A stretch of DNA of 39,035 nt from Rhizonema sp. NSF051 (GCA_029379265.1 JAQYWN010000003.1:1-39035), one strand, 5' to 3'. Numbered from the stretch's first letter, positions 27,897 to 38,816 are shown. Translations and numbers: made by a program. The notes: generated by a model not told the origin, from the sequence alone.

Positions 27897-28781
27897 GTAT
27901 TTCCTGAAATTATAAAGTTAAAATGCGTTTTACCCAAGGGAGAAATGGAAGCAATACGGAGTGTTTATTTCAAAAGTTATTTGTAGATACAAAGTTGCAT
28001 CCAATTGTAGTAGAAAAGAGTCAAGTGCTAATACCGATCGCTTTGAATTCAAAAATCGTCTTGGCTCGTTAAGTAATACTGGCTTTATTGCAAGGGAGCA
28101 AGCTCTCTAAAGCAAGGAGAGCTTTTGGTTTCCGAAGTGATGCACAGGTGCTATGATCCCGCGTGCTTTCCTTGTGGCATTCACCAAAACAGTACTCCTG
28201 AAGGCTATGGATGCCTAGGAGTGGTAATCTCACATCGAAATACATACTCACACGAATGTAGGATATGCACGAAAATTTACTTTCAGCCGAATGCCTTTCT
28301 TTGTAACTTCCAAGAGTTTCTCCGCTCCTCATATTTAGAGCAATGTATCTTCTAGTTATCCTTGTATACGCGATTGATCGTAGCGATTACAGATATCTTT
28401 ATACTTAGGCGTATTGTACAATTTTATTTTAAGTGTAAACACGTAGCTATAATTTTCTGCTGCCTTGAAACTGAAAAACGCAGAATTAAAGGTTGATAGC
28501 CAGCGCTTTTTAGTGTATATGACCAGTGCATGGTAAAATTTGCGGCAAGCGTGATCGTCAACCCGTAGCGCCTCAATACGGTTCATTTAATCAACAATGG
28601 GCGGAATATGAGGTTAAAAGCAAACTCTTTGAATTTAAAAAAATCTTGTCTGTTACGTGCTTTTTGGTCAAGATTTTTTAAAGCAAGTGTTAAAACTGGT
28701 GGAGTTACCCTTGCCTTATCAAGTAGATTTTGATAAGACAGCATTAGGTATGTAATTTTGCTAGCTGTTGGGTGAAGAGGA

Positions 28782-30245
28782 ATGAACGAAACTGACACTT
28801 CTAAGCAAAGGGCTGTTGCTAAATCAGACAAGACTACAAATTCGCTAAAAACCAAGCAGCAGGCAAGCTGTCCCTTTTACTCAGTTTTGCCTAATGAAAA
28901 TATGGTTACGGCATTACCGCTATTAGCACCAGCGGAAAATACGCAGTATGAGAGTGAACCACAACGGAGTTCACCTCAGCAGGATTGGGTGGCAGAGCCT
29001 GATGGTGAAAAACAAGCAATAATTGATTCTGAATTCAACAAACTGTTGGCATTAAACGAAGAATTGCGTTCTGCCAACAACAATTTGTACGAGCAAGTCG
29101 AAGATCTCACAGATACACTAGAGGAGTCGGAAAAAGCTTTACAACTGCAAAAAAAACGCTCGAGTGTCACAGAGTCGCTCCTCAACCAACAAACACAGGA
29201 ACTAGCCGCAGCTCAAGAGCAAATAAACTCCCTATTCCAACAGTTAGAAACTGCCGTACAAACTGTTCAACGTCAGGAAACTACAGTTGAAACTTACAAA
29301 GCACAGCTAGAAATTAGCCAACAACGCCTTGCACAGTTGGAACGGGAATGTGCCCTCATTCAATCTAACTATACAGAACAGTCTCACCAGTTATCGCAAT
29401 CAGAAAGTGCGTGTCGAGAGCTACGTACTAGGCTGATGCGACAACAACGTCAGACTCTACAATTTAAGGCAGCTTTGGACAAGTGTCTAGAGACACCTTT
29501 ACCCAGTTATGATTCCTTAAACGATTATGGGCTGAAGCAACCACGACACTCACAAAGAGCTAGTTCTTTTTCCAATACCCAGACGATTCAACCTTGGTCA
29601 GTAGAATCAGAATGTTTTACAAATGAGGAATCAGCATCACCCGCACACCAACAGGATGATCTCTCAGATGGAATTGCGCTTCAACAGACAAACCAGCCAG
29701 AAGATTTGGGACAGGAGGTGAATTGTCCTATCTTTGACAGCAGCTTGGCGTCAGATATTGAAGACACTTTAACACCAACCCCACCAGCCGTTGCACCAGA
29801 AATTATTGATGGCTCAACAACACCAGAAGCCGCTTCACCAACAATATCAGGGAACTTAGACGAGCAACTGGATAGTGTCATTCAAATGTTTTTCAGATCC
29901 CAGCCTGCATCCACATCACCACCCCCTCCAAATCGAGAAGAAGAAAGCGAAAAAAATAATTCTGTCGAGCAGCCTATTTGGGAAACTTTTGCAACATCTA
30001 TCCCAGATACTGAGAACTCAGAAGATGAAGTTGTGACTCTCAATCAAAAGAATTCTGAGAACTTTGAGAATGAGAATTCAGACGACTATTGGTCAGAAAT
30101 GTCCACAGAGACGACTTCTCCCCAAAGCTCGTTTAGTGACAACTCCAGTGACGTCAACTCGCCCTCACCAATCGTTTATCCACAACGTCCACCTAAACGG
30201 CGAAAGTCGTTGGCATTTGTTGAACTACCAAATTTTCGCCGTTGA
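28782..30245 (+). CDS. Hypothetical coiled-coil protein
   Basis: 487 aa; long heptad-rich region (EELRSANNNLYEQVEDLTDTLEESEKALQLQKK...) then a Ser/Pro/Glu-rich disordered region and basic C-terminus PPKRRKSLAFVELPNFRR. Confidence 0.75.
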   Translation: MNETDTSKQRAVAKSDKTTNSLKTKQQASCPFYSVLPNENMVTALPLLAPAENTQYESEPQRSSPQQDWVAEPDGEKQAIIDSEFNKLLALNEELRSANNNLYEQVEDLTDTLEESEKALQLQKKRSSVTESLLNQQTQELAAAQEQINSLFQQLETAVQTVQRQETTVETYKAQLEISQQRLAQLERECALIQSNYTEQSHQLSQSESACRELRTRLMRQQRQTLQFKAALDKCLETPLPSYDSLNDYGLKQPRHSQRASSFSNTQTIQPWSVESECFTNEESASPAHQQDDLSDGIALQQTNQPEDLGQEVNCPIFDSSLASDIEDTLTPTPPAVAPEIIDGSTTPEAASPTISGNLDEQLDSVIQMFFRSQPASTSPPPPNREEESEKNNSVEQPIWETFATSIPDTENSEDEVVTLNQKNSENFENENSDDYWSEMSTETTSPQSSFSDNSSDVNSPSPIVYPQRPPKRRKSLAFVELPNFRR

Positions 30246-30390
30246 AGTAGAGAGGACGGGATATCCTCTCTTGGTAATGGGGGCTTGGGGGAGAAGAAAT
30301 TGCATCGGTCATCTTAGACGAGCGTTTCGGGGAGTAACAGCTAATCGTTAACTCTTAGCTTTTGTAGAACTTGCACATTGCAGTGCGTCT

Positions 30391-32538
30391 CTACATCTCC
30401 TGACTCCTGACTCCTGAGTCCTGTCTCCTGACTCCTGAGTCTTGTCTCCTGTCTCCTAATTCCTGTTTCAAATATTGAGGATGCGTACCTGTATTGAGAG
30501 CGTAGCTAATAGCTAACAGCCTGAGCCATAAAGCTGGATGATGCTGTTCCAACCATGACTGTTTTCGGCTAAGAAAACTGGGAAACCATCCTCTTAGCAA
30601 GGCACGGATCAGGGTATGACGACCAAAGTCAAAGTAGTTACCTAGCCACCGCAGCAAATCCTTAAAACCGGCAAGTTGCCAAATCCACAGTAGTAACGCC
30701 GGGTTTTTACGAGCTGCTTTTAATGCTAAACGGTTAAAGGTAAACCAATCAAATCTATCTTTGATGAAATTATCTGCCACCTCTGTAGGTTCGGAAGCCA
30801 AGAGCCCAAAGAAGGTATTGAGCATGGCATTAATTCTTTGGGGTGGTAAAAATTTTCCAGTGGGAACCATCATTCCTTTGGAAAATAGCCAAGTCACTGA
30901 AACATTACTTTGGAAAGCACGAATTCGGTTTAAATGTTGGAAACTTAGGAGATCGTGCTTGAGAGCAGTATCTAATAAGGTTGTTAGACGTTCCAGGTTA
31001 CGAATTAGGGAACCAAAGCCAGTAAACACTAAGGGAGACTGAAGTGATGCAGCATCACCAATTGCTATCAGGCGATCAAAAGCAACAGTGCGATCGCTAC
31101 TCCCTACACTAAAATGCCCTGGAATATACCCGAATGTCGGCTTTTTCCACACCAGCTTGTCCAGATCGCACCGCCGATACTCTGGCAAAATCGAGAAAAA
31201 ATCCTCGTACATCTCCAGTAAGGAGCCGGGATTTTCACGATTGACTTCATGGTAGTGGAATAAATAAATTGTCAGTTCTTCATTTGCTCCGGGAAACAAT
31301 TCCCATATTAACTGCCGTCCCCGCGAGATATCCCCGTGGCTATTGAGAACGTCTCCATATTGGGAATCCCATACCCCAGTTTCAAATCCACGTTCAATCA
31401 CTGCTCCCACCGTTGGACAAACACTGTCGAAGGCACGCCCTCCATTCAATTGCCAGGCGATCGGTGAAGCAGTTCCCATCGCATCTACTAGCAGTCGTCC
31501 ACTGACTTGCTTGTTGATTTTATTTGGTAAATGTTTGACATTAATGACAACTTGTGATTTCTCTACGTCTGCTTGGATGAATTCTGTCTCATCCCAGATT
31601 TCACCACCTACAGTTCGGAGCTTTTGCCCCAATAATCGCAGTAGTTTCTCAGAATCCAAACCCAAATTTAATACAGTAGGAGTGTGTAAGACAGGTGCTT
31701 TTAACTTATCGTCAATATAAGCATCAAAAAATTTGTTAAATCCGTCCTTGTATTCCCGTCCGATAATCGATTCTACTTCAGCAGAGGTGAATAAACCCAG
31801 ATTAATCAAGCTTTGAATCTCATCACGGGAAATATTCCATTCCCTATTCATCCGCCCAAAGGGTAATCTTTCTATCAATAGCACTCGATATCCTAGTTTT
31901 GCCATGACTGCGGCATGAATGACACCAAGTGCGCCACCGACGTAAATTAGGTCAAATTGGGGAGAGGAGGAGACAGGAGGAGACAAAGGAGAAGAATTGC
32001 TTCCTTGTTCCCTGATGTCTTCAGGGTGGGAAAAAACGACTTGTCGAGGTTTCTGGGGATTCCGGACACCTTCTCGCCATCGTTGCTCCCACCAGTAGAC
32101 ACGCGCTAGATCGTATTCTCCGTTAGGCATTTTCTGAAAATATTTAACGGTGAGGGGGTAATAGGGGGCAAGAGAAGTAAAAATTGATACGTCAGCACAA
32201 TCAATCGCTGGTGGTTCGGGGTAGTGATGAGGAAAGCGGTTACGGATGCCAGTCATCAGACGCAGGAGGATTTGCTGCTCTCCTGGTAAGGGTTTCTCTG
32301 CCCAACGAAATACTTTTAAATAGGTAGTCCGCTGTACTGACCAGACGAAGAAGGAAAGTTCTGCAGGTAATTTTTCCGGAACCCTCTCCTGTTTATTTGT
32401 AGTTTTAGATACTCTTAGGCGAAAGCCTTCTGAAGTAAGCTCTTTTTCTCCCGTTCCTGGTTCAAACTCTGCTTGCAACCAATTACAGACAGTAGCTTTA
32501 TCGGGAGTAGGGATTTCTATGTAAAGTAATTCTCTCAT
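30391..32538 (-). CDS. FAD-dependent oxidoreductase, CruA/CruP-like lycopene cyclase family
   Basis: FDLIYVGGALGVIHAAVMAKLGYRVLLIERLPFGRMNREWNISRDE, RLIAIGDAASLQSPLVFTGFGSLIRNLERL. Confidence 0.8.
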   Translation of the reverse strand: MRELLYIEIPTPDKATVCNWLQAEFEPGTGEKELTSEGFRLRVSKTTNKQERVPEKLPAELSFFVWSVQRTTYLKVFRWAEKPLPGEQQILLRLMTGIRNRFPHHYPEPPAIDCADVSIFTSLAPYYPLTVKYFQKMPNGEYDLARVYWWEQRWREGVRNPQKPRQVVFSHPEDIREQGSNSSPLSPPVSSSPQFDLIYVGGALGVIHAAVMAKLGYRVLLIERLPFGRMNREWNISRDEIQSLINLGLFTSAEVESIIGREYKDGFNKFFDAYIDDKLKAPVLHTPTVLNLGLDSEKLLRLLGQKLRTVGGEIWDETEFIQADVEKSQVVINVKHLPNKINKQVSGRLLVDAMGTASPIAWQLNGGRAFDSVCPTVGAVIERGFETGVWDSQYGDVLNSHGDISRGRQLIWELFPGANEELTIYLFHYHEVNRENPGSLLEMYEDFFSILPEYRRCDLDKLVWKKPTFGYIPGHFSVGSSDRTVAFDRLIAIGDAASLQSPLVFTGFGSLIRNLERLTTLLDTALKHDLLSFQHLNRIRAFQSNVSVTWLFSKGMMVPTGKFLPPQRINAMLNTFFGLLASEPTEVADNFIKDRFDWFTFNRLALKAARKNPALLLWIWQLAGFKDLLRWLGNYFDFGRHTLIRALLRGWFPSFLSRKQSWLEQHHPALWLRLLAISYALNTGTHPQYLKQELGDRRQDSGVRRQDSGVRSQEM
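30396..30465. repeat. Heptanucleotide tandem repeat (CTCCTGA / CTCCTGT)
   Basis: Repeated CTCCTGACTCCTGACTCCTGAGTCCTGTCTCCTG; lies inside the 3' end of the CruA/P-like ORF. Confidence 0.85.
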
Positions 32539-32699
32539 TATTTTCGGAAATCTCCAATTAATTTACTCATTAAGACAGATGAAAGAAAGGCTTAAAGTAA
32601 GGTAAACTCCGCCCTATCAGTTATATGAGAATTATGTAAAGAAATTTTAAAAGTAGATCGAGTTTATTAATCATTACTGTGTTTCTCTAAACGCACGCT

Positions 32700-32933
32700 A
32701 TGAATTATCCCATCCCAGACAGCCCTCAAGAAATCGTTGCCCTTAGACAAAAGCCTGTTGATGAAGAATTAGTTGCTTCTGCGATCGCAGGTGTTATTAA
32801 GATTGTCCGCGCTCAGGGTCAATCTTTGGAGGAATTAACAGCCCAAGTGCTAGCCGATGACAGCGTGCTAGATCAGCAACAACGACGCTGGCTCAGCCAG
32901 GTAGTTGCTCAAGCCTGGGAAAATTTTTCATAA
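32700..32933 (+). CDS. Hypothetical small protein
   Basis: 77 aa: MNYPIPDSPQEIVALRQKPVDEELVASAIAGVIKIVRAQGQSLEELTAQVL; plausible codon usage. Confidence 0.6.
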   Translation: MNYPIPDSPQEIVALRQKPVDEELVASAIAGVIKIVRAQGQSLEELTAQVLADDSVLDQQQRRWLSQVVAQAWENFS

Positions 32934-33140
32934 ATTAGGACTTACGCACGATTACCCTGAGAAACAAACGACACTCTTTGGTACAGAAAAATCTGAATGG
33001 CGGAAGTCGCTACTTCTGATTTAGGTAGAACACGACGAAATAAGAATTTGAGAGTTAAAGGGCTCAGAACACTTATTTTTAGAGTGGTGTAACTTGATCA
33101 ATGACAAATAACGCTCCCTGCCTCCTGTTTGGTGCGAATT

Positions 33141-34805
33141 TTATGAGCTTGAAACATTCAGCACTGGTATAGCACAAAAATGTAAAAATAACCCATATTC
33201 TAATCCCTCTACCACCGCGTGATAGGAAGCTTCCAAAATATTAGTTGAGACACCGACCGTCGTCCAGCGTTGCTGACCAGATCTCGATTCCACCAGAACG
33301 CGCGTCTTTGCAGAACTACCTGCATGTCCATCAAGAATCCGCACTTTGTATTCAGTCAACTCAAATAGAGCAATTTGAGGGTAGAAGTTCACCAAAGCTT
33401 TGCGTAAAGCAGCATCTAAAGCTCCAACAGGACCGTTTCCCTCTGCCGCTTCTATAATATCTTTACCATTAACAGCGACTTTCACAGTTGCGAGGGCGTG
33501 ACTCTTTTCTTTCCCCTCCACTAAGTCACAGTGAACTTGAAACCCTTTGATTTCAAAAAACTGCTGGCGACTTCCCAAAGCGGAACGCATTAATAACTCA
33601 AAACTCGCTTCTGCAGCCTCAAATTGATAGCCTTCACTCTCCAAAGTTTTGAGACGTTGCAGAATTTGTGCAGTTTTGGGATTTTGCTTATCCAATTCAA
33701 TCCCAAAAGAGCGGGCTTTCGCTAAAACATTACTGACTCCTGAGTGTTCGGAAATCACAATCCGGCGACAATTCCCAATTTGTTCTGGTTGAATGTGTTC
33801 GTAAGTAAGGGGATTGCGTTCCACTGCCGAGACATGAATCCCACCTTTATGGGCAAAAGCTGAACGTCCGACGAAGGGGGCGTGTTCGTCAGGTGCGAGA
33901 TTTACCACCTCGCTGATAAAGCGACTGGTTTGAGTCAGTTGAGAGAGGTGACTATTTTCAATACACTTGTAGCCGAGTTTTAATTGCAAATTTGGGATGA
34001 TCGAACAGAGATTTGCATTGCCGCAACGTTCACCATATCCATTGATCGTGCCTTGTACCATCCTCGCCCCTGCCATCACAGCAGCTAGGGCGTTAGCTAC
34101 TGCGGTATCTGAATCGTTGTGTGTGTGAATTCCTATTTGGGGAATTGGGAATCGGCTTTTGTCATTAGTCCATTGTTCTTGATTCGTGAGCGAGGAAACA
34201 TGACTAACAACCGAATGGACAATTTGAGAAACTTCATGGGGTAGAGATCCACCATTTGTATCGCACAGCACAAGCCATTCAGCACCAGCAGCGATCGCTA
34301 CTTCTAATGTTTGTAAAGCATAATCTGGATTGTGCTTATAACCATCAAACCAGTGTTCTGCATCGTATACGATCCGCCGTCCTTGAGTGCGAAGATACTC
34401 AATTGTGTCTCGTATCATCGCGAGATTTTCTGCTAGAGTAGTCTTGAGACTCTCTGTAACATGTAAATCCCAGGATTTCCCGAAAATCGTCACCCAGCGT
34501 GTGCCAGCACCAAGGATAGCTTGTAGCATAGGCTCGGTTGATGCTTCAGTTTTAGGTCGTCGAGTTGAACAAAAAGCAACAATCTCCGAGTTCTGAAGCG
34601 GCTCTTCTTGCAGATGCAAGAAAAATTGTACATCTTTGGGATTTGCACCTGGCCAACCGCCTTCTATAAAGGGAATTCCCAGTCGATCTAAACTCCGGGC
34701 AATGCGTAACTTATCTTCAATCGACACCGATAAACCTTCGCACTGCATACCATCTCGAAGTGTAGTGTCATAAATCCACATTTGTGGGGAAGAGTTTTCT
34801 ATCAT
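33141..34805 (-). CDS. cimA: (R)-citramalate synthase
   Basis: WIYDTTLRDGMQCEGLSVSIEDKLRIA, GIHTHNDSDTAVANALAAVMAGARMVQGTINGYGERCGNANL, C-terminal LeuA allosteric-like domain. ATG at 34805 preferred over the track start. Confidence 0.93.
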   Translation of the reverse strand: MIENSSPQMWIYDTTLRDGMQCEGLSVSIEDKLRIARSLDRLGIPFIEGGWPGANPKDVQFFLHLQEEPLQNSEIVAFCSTRRPKTEASTEPMLQAILGAGTRWVTIFGKSWDLHVTESLKTTLAENLAMIRDTIEYLRTQGRRIVYDAEHWFDGYKHNPDYALQTLEVAIAAGAEWLVLCDTNGGSLPHEVSQIVHSVVSHVSSLTNQEQWTNDKSRFPIPQIGIHTHNDSDTAVANALAAVMAGARMVQGTINGYGERCGNANLCSIIPNLQLKLGYKCIENSHLSQLTQTSRFISEVVNLAPDEHAPFVGRSAFAHKGGIHVSAVERNPLTYEHIQPEQIGNCRRIVISEHSGVSNVLAKARSFGIELDKQNPKTAQILQRLKTLESEGYQFEAAEASFELLMRSALGSRQQFFEIKGFQVHCDLVEGKEKSHALATVKVAVNGKDIIEAAEGNGPVGALDAALRKALVNFYPQIALFELTEYKVRILDGHAGSSAKTRVLVESRSGQQRWTTVGVSTNILEASYHAVVEGLEYGLFLHFCAIPVLNVSSS

Positions 34806-35117
34806 AAAACTAAGAAAAAGAGACAATCAAGCAAGTAAGTCACTATCGTTTTCAGATAAAGGAAAAGTTTGTGAGATTTTTCAACTTTGAATTATAAAAA
34901 AATTTTGTATCCTGAGCGCCCTTTGAAGCAAAGTAGAGAGTGAGTTCTCCGTTATCGAATGACGGAAAGTGCATCACGCTACTATTGACGCTTGATCCCA
35001 AATCATCAATTCTTCTTTAAGTAAAGCAGGTTATTCTTAAAATCTTGAGTGAATTTTACCTTTTTTAAGGATTCTTTAAGTAGGAGTGAATGGAAAGTTA
35101 AATATGACTATCAATGT

Positions 35118-35237
35118 AAGTAAGTCGGCATAAATAAACGAAAGATTGCTGTCTTCGCTCCAGAGATCTGACTACGAGCTATTTTTATTAAATTTACTTT
35201 TCTTTACATAATTAGGTTTTTTATCGCCGACTTACTT
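35118..35237. mobile_element. MITE-like element
   Basis: Perfect 12-bp inverted ends AAGTAAGTCGGC / GCCGACTTACTT, extendable with gaps (ATAAATAAAC vs GATAAAAAAC); about 120 bp, no ORF. Confidence 0.45.
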
Positions 35238-35584
35238 AAACTCTGCAGCTACAAACTCAGTAATCACCTTCAAAGAACGTTCTGAAGGCATAAGCAACTC
35301 TGTGCTCTCACGCATAAAAACACTCTTATCTTCACAATGGACGCCCTGTGGTTCTTGTTACTCTCAGCTCGACACAAATTTTTGATTAATGTAGATACGC
35401 TTCAATTATGACGTCTCTACATCCGATGATGGCTCATTTTTTATTGGAACCTCTCTCCGTGACTCATAGCTGATATCAAGCATTTACCTTTCTTTGTAAG
35501 AAATATTCCTAATTCTCAATTACTTCTACTGATTCTCAATTACCCATGAACTATTTTTACTCGTTAGCCATAAATTGTTACAAT

Positions 35585-35952
35585 ATGGCGAATACATTGT
35601 TGTCATGCTAAATGCTCAAGGTAAAACAACTGATTGTACTCGTGGAGCAAATCTACGGGAAATATTATTGCAAAATGGTATTGACCTCTACAATGGCGAT
35701 GCTAAGGTAGTGAATTGGCAGCAAAGGGCAGTTTTATAACTTGTGCAGTTTACGTTAAGGGTGCAGTCTCATAAGAAAACTGGCAATCGCCAAGAGATCG
35801 AGATCGTGTTGCTCCCCATGATCTTAAAGAAAATCTACGAGCTTGCCTGTTAAACTTAGGTTTTAAATCATGTGATGACACAAGTTGATTCATTTTGGGG
35901 TCAAAGGTCTCAATTAGTTTGTAAAGATAAAGGAGAAAAACAATATGGGTAG
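35585..35952 (+). pseudogene. Decayed plant-type 2Fe-2S ferredoxin-like gene
   Basis: Fragments in different frames: YIVVMLNAQGKTTDCTRGANLREILLQNGIDLYNGDAKVVN, then TCAVYVKGAVS*ENWQSPRDRDRVAPHDLKENLRACLLN, then DSFWGQRSQLVCKDKGEKQYG*. Confidence 0.85.
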
Positions 35953-36331
35953 ATGGACACCACTTATTCTGATGGCTGGAGGCTTGGCAATATTGTTTGG
36001 CACATTGCTGGGTATTAACTTTCCTTTGGGCGTACAAACTGCCCAAGTCCCTAAACCTGTAGACAAGGCATCAAAAGTGCTTCCTGCGAATATTAATGTT
36101 AATAGCACTGCAACTGGGACCACGACAAATGAAAACACCAACAGTGCTGCCCAGAAAAGAAACTCAAGCAGTGTTGCCCAGAACAATAATAACTCAAACG
36201 ACACAACACCTGAATCAATCAACTCTGATGTTAACCAAAACTCAAATAAATCAAATTCTCAATCACAAACAAATGACGCAAATGATACTAATCAAAACCA
36301 GAAGAGCGAACCAATTCGAGCATTGTGGTAG
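35945..36331 (+). CDS. Hypothetical membrane-anchored Asn/Ser-rich protein
   Basis: N-terminal hydrophobic segment WTPLILMAGGLAILFGTLLGINF then N/S/T/Q-rich low-complexity tail; AAAGGAG upstream of ATG. Confidence 0.6.
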   Translation: MGRWTPLILMAGGLAILFGTLLGINFPLGVQTAQVPKPVDKASKVLPANINVNSTATGTTTNENTNSAAQKRNSSSVAQNNNNSNDTTPESINSDVNQNSNKSNSQSQTNDANDTNQNQKSEPIRALW

Positions 36332-36494
36332 TGGTTTTGAGTTACTCGTTTTCAATTAGCAGTTGTGGATTGAAAAGTGAAATTATTTGCCGATAAAAAA
36401 TTCAGAACATCACAGTCTTGCTTTCAATGATGTAAATATTCCTGACAAAACCCCTTAGCAACTTCCGTAGAGACATTCCGAGTTCTTCCCTATC

Positions 36495-38516
36495 TTGACT
36501 CCAATGAATAGCGACGTTTTAATTATTGGTGGCGGCGTTATTGGCTTGGCGATCGCCATAGAACTGAAATTGCGCGGAGCAAATGTAACTGTCCTCTGCC
36601 GCGACTTTCAAGCTGCCGCCACTCATGCTGCCGCAGGAATGTTAGCATCAGGTGCCGAAAAACTACCAGCAGGGGCAATGCAAGAACTGTGTTGGCGATC
36701 GCAGTCTCTCTATTTTGAATGGACGTGCAAAATAGAACAATTTAGTGGTTCAAGTATTGGATACTCGCCCTGTGGCATTTTAGCACCAGTTTATGAACAA
36801 CAGGGGGAGACCCTCCCTCCCTCGTTCTGCCCTGCTGACTGGTTGGACACAGAAGCTATTCATCACTATCAGCCAGGATTGGGAGCGGAAGTGGTTGGTG
36901 GCTGGTGGTATCCAGAAGATGCACAAGTGGACAATCGTGCTTTAGCACAGGCATTGTTAAGTACGGCTCAGTCTCTTAACGTTGAACTTAAGCAAGGTAT
37001 TACAGTACAAGGAATTGTACAGCAGCAAAGGGTTGTGGTTGGCGTCCAAACCAATGCTGGAGTCTTTCGTGCCGAACACTATGTTTTAGCGACGGGTGCT
37101 TGGGTAAACGAGTTACTCCCGTTACCCGTACATCCCAAAAAAGGGCAAATGCTTAGTGTCCAAGTCCCAGAAATTGTGCCTTCCTCACCATTGACAAGGG
37201 TATTGTACGGACAAGATATTTACATCGTACCTAAAAGTGACAGAAGGATCGTTGTTGGGGCAAGTAACGAGGATGTAGGTTTTACTCCTCACAATACGCC
37301 CATCCAAATTCAAAGCTTACTACAACGAGCTATTCGGCTATATCCCCAACTACAGCATTATCCTATAAACGAGTTGTGGTGGGGATTTCGTCCCGCGACT
37401 CCAGATGAATTACCTATCCTGGGCACAAGTAGCTGCGAAAATTTAACCCTTGCGATCGGTCATTACCGCAATGGTATTCTCCTAGCACCCATTACTGCGG
37501 CATTGATTGCCGATTTGATTTGGAACCAGAAATCTGACTCGCTTCTCACCTCTTTCCACTATTCACGCTTCTACAAAAAGTCATCTACCGTCACAATAAT
37601 GCCCACACTCTCCCCCACTCCTCAAAGCTCCTTTGCTCAACAGGAAGAATCGACCGAAGTTATGAGTACAGGAAGTCGCTCAGAGTACTCTTCACTCGCA
37701 ACGGACTTCTCTCAATTCCCCATTCCCGACGCTCCCCTCACCATAGCTGGGAAAACTTTCTCATCACGCTTGATGACAGGAACTGGTAAGTATCGCAGTA
37801 TTGAGGAAATGCAGAAAAGCGTCATTGCAAGTGGATGTCAAATCGTCACTGTAGCAGTTAGACGGGTACAGACAAAAGCCCCCGGACACGAAGGTTTAGC
37901 CGAAGCGCTGGATTGGACAAAAATTTGGATGTTACCCAATACCGCAGGTTGTCAAACTGCAGAAGAGGCAATTCGCGTTGCGCGGTTGGGTAGGGAAATG
38001 GCAAAACTGATGGGACAGGAAGATAACAATTTCGTTAAGTTAGAAGTTATTCCCGATCTCAAGTATTTACTACCAGATCCTATCGGCACTCTCCAAGCTG
38101 CAGAACAACTGGTTAAAGAAGGTTTTGCCGTATTACCGTACATCAACGCTGATCCCATGTTAGCAAAACGCCTGGAAGAAGTAGGTTGTGCGACGGTAAT
38201 GCCTTTGGCTTCCCCTATTGGATCGGGACAAGGGTTGACAACAACTGCCAATATTAAGATTATTATCGAAAATTCAAGTGTGCCAGTAGTTGTAGATGCA
38301 GGCATAGGATGGCCATCCGAAGCAGCAGAAGCAATGGAAATGGGCGCAGATGCCTTACTGATTAATAGCGCGATCGCATTAGCAAAAAACCCTCCAGCAA
38401 TGGCTTATGCCATGAATCTTGCAACAGTTGCCGGTCGTTTAGCATACCTTGCAGGTAGGATGCCGATGAAAACCAGCGCCAGTGCTAGTTCTCCCCTGAG
38501 TGGAACAGTAAATTAA
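36495..38516 (+). CDS. thiO/thiG: ThiO-ThiG fusion (glycine oxidase / thiazole synthase)
   Basis: N-terminal FAD motif [23 protein letters not shown] and [20 protein letters not shown] (ThiO); C-terminal [75 protein letters not shown] (ThiG). Confidence 0.93.
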   Translation: MTPMNSDVLIIGGGVIGLAIAIELKLRGANVTVLCRDFQAAATHAAAGMLASGAEKLPAGAMQELCWRSQSLYFEWTCKIEQFSGSSIGYSPCGILAPVYEQQGETLPPSFCPADWLDTEAIHHYQPGLGAEVVGGWWYPEDAQVDNRALAQALLSTAQSLNVELKQGITVQGIVQQQRVVVGVQTNAGVFRAEHYVLATGAWVNELLPLPVHPKKGQMLSVQVPEIVPSSPLTRVLYGQDIYIVPKSDRRIVVGASNEDVGFTPHNTPIQIQSLLQRAIRLYPQLQHYPINELWWGFRPATPDELPILGTSSCENLTLAIGHYRNGILLAPITAALIADLIWNQKSDSLLTSFHYSRFYKKSSTVTIMPTLSPTPQSSFAQQEESTEVMSTGSRSEYSSLATDFSQFPIPDAPLTIAGKTFSSRLMTGTGKYRSIEEMQKSVIASGCQIVTVAVRRVQTKAPGHEGLAEALDWTKIWMLPNTAGCQTAEEAIRVARLGREMAKLMGQEDNNFVKLEVIPDLKYLLPDPIGTLQAAEQLVKEGFAVLPYINADPMLAKRLEEVGCATVMPLASPIGSGQGLTTTANIKIIIENSSVPVVVDAGIGWPSEAAEAMEMGADALLINSAIALAKNPPAMAYAMNLATVAGRLAYLAGRMPMKTSASASSPLSGTVN

Positions 38517-38636
38517 GGAGTCAGGAGGAGCCAGTAGAGTATTTATAACTACGAAGAGCGCAATTTGTTCCCCGAGTAAGAGTAAAAATAACGTTTATTT
38601 AACTTAAAATAACTTTAATGAATAAGGATTTAAGTT

Positions 38637-38816
38637 ATGCCCTATACAACTGAAGAAGGCGGTCGTCTAAATAATTTTGCTCGTGAGCCAAAAGTTTATC
38701 AAGCAGAACCTCTTAGCGATAAACAAAAGCGTAATTACCTAATTGTGGGAATTACTGCAACGATTTTGGTAAGTGGTTTAATTTTTGTTGCTTTCTCTGT
38801 CTCAAGCTTCAGTTAG
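38637..38816 (+). CDS. psb34: Photosystem II assembly protein Psb34 (Ssl1498-like)
   Basis: 59 aa: MPYTTEEGGRLNNFAREPKVYQAEPLSDKQKRNYLIVGITATILVSGLIFVAFSVSSFS*; below the ORF-track cutoff. Confidence 0.8.
   Translation: MPYTTEEGGRLNNFAREPKVYQAEPLSDKQKRNYLIVGITATILVSGLIFVAFSVSSFS

Noticed and set aside
28069-28586. Short ORFs on both strands between the RNase D-like and coiled-coil genes
   Set aside because: No conserved motif seen; composition looks non-coding.
36495-38516. ThiO-ThiG fusion as a novelty
   Set aside because: This fusion is already known in cyanobacteria.
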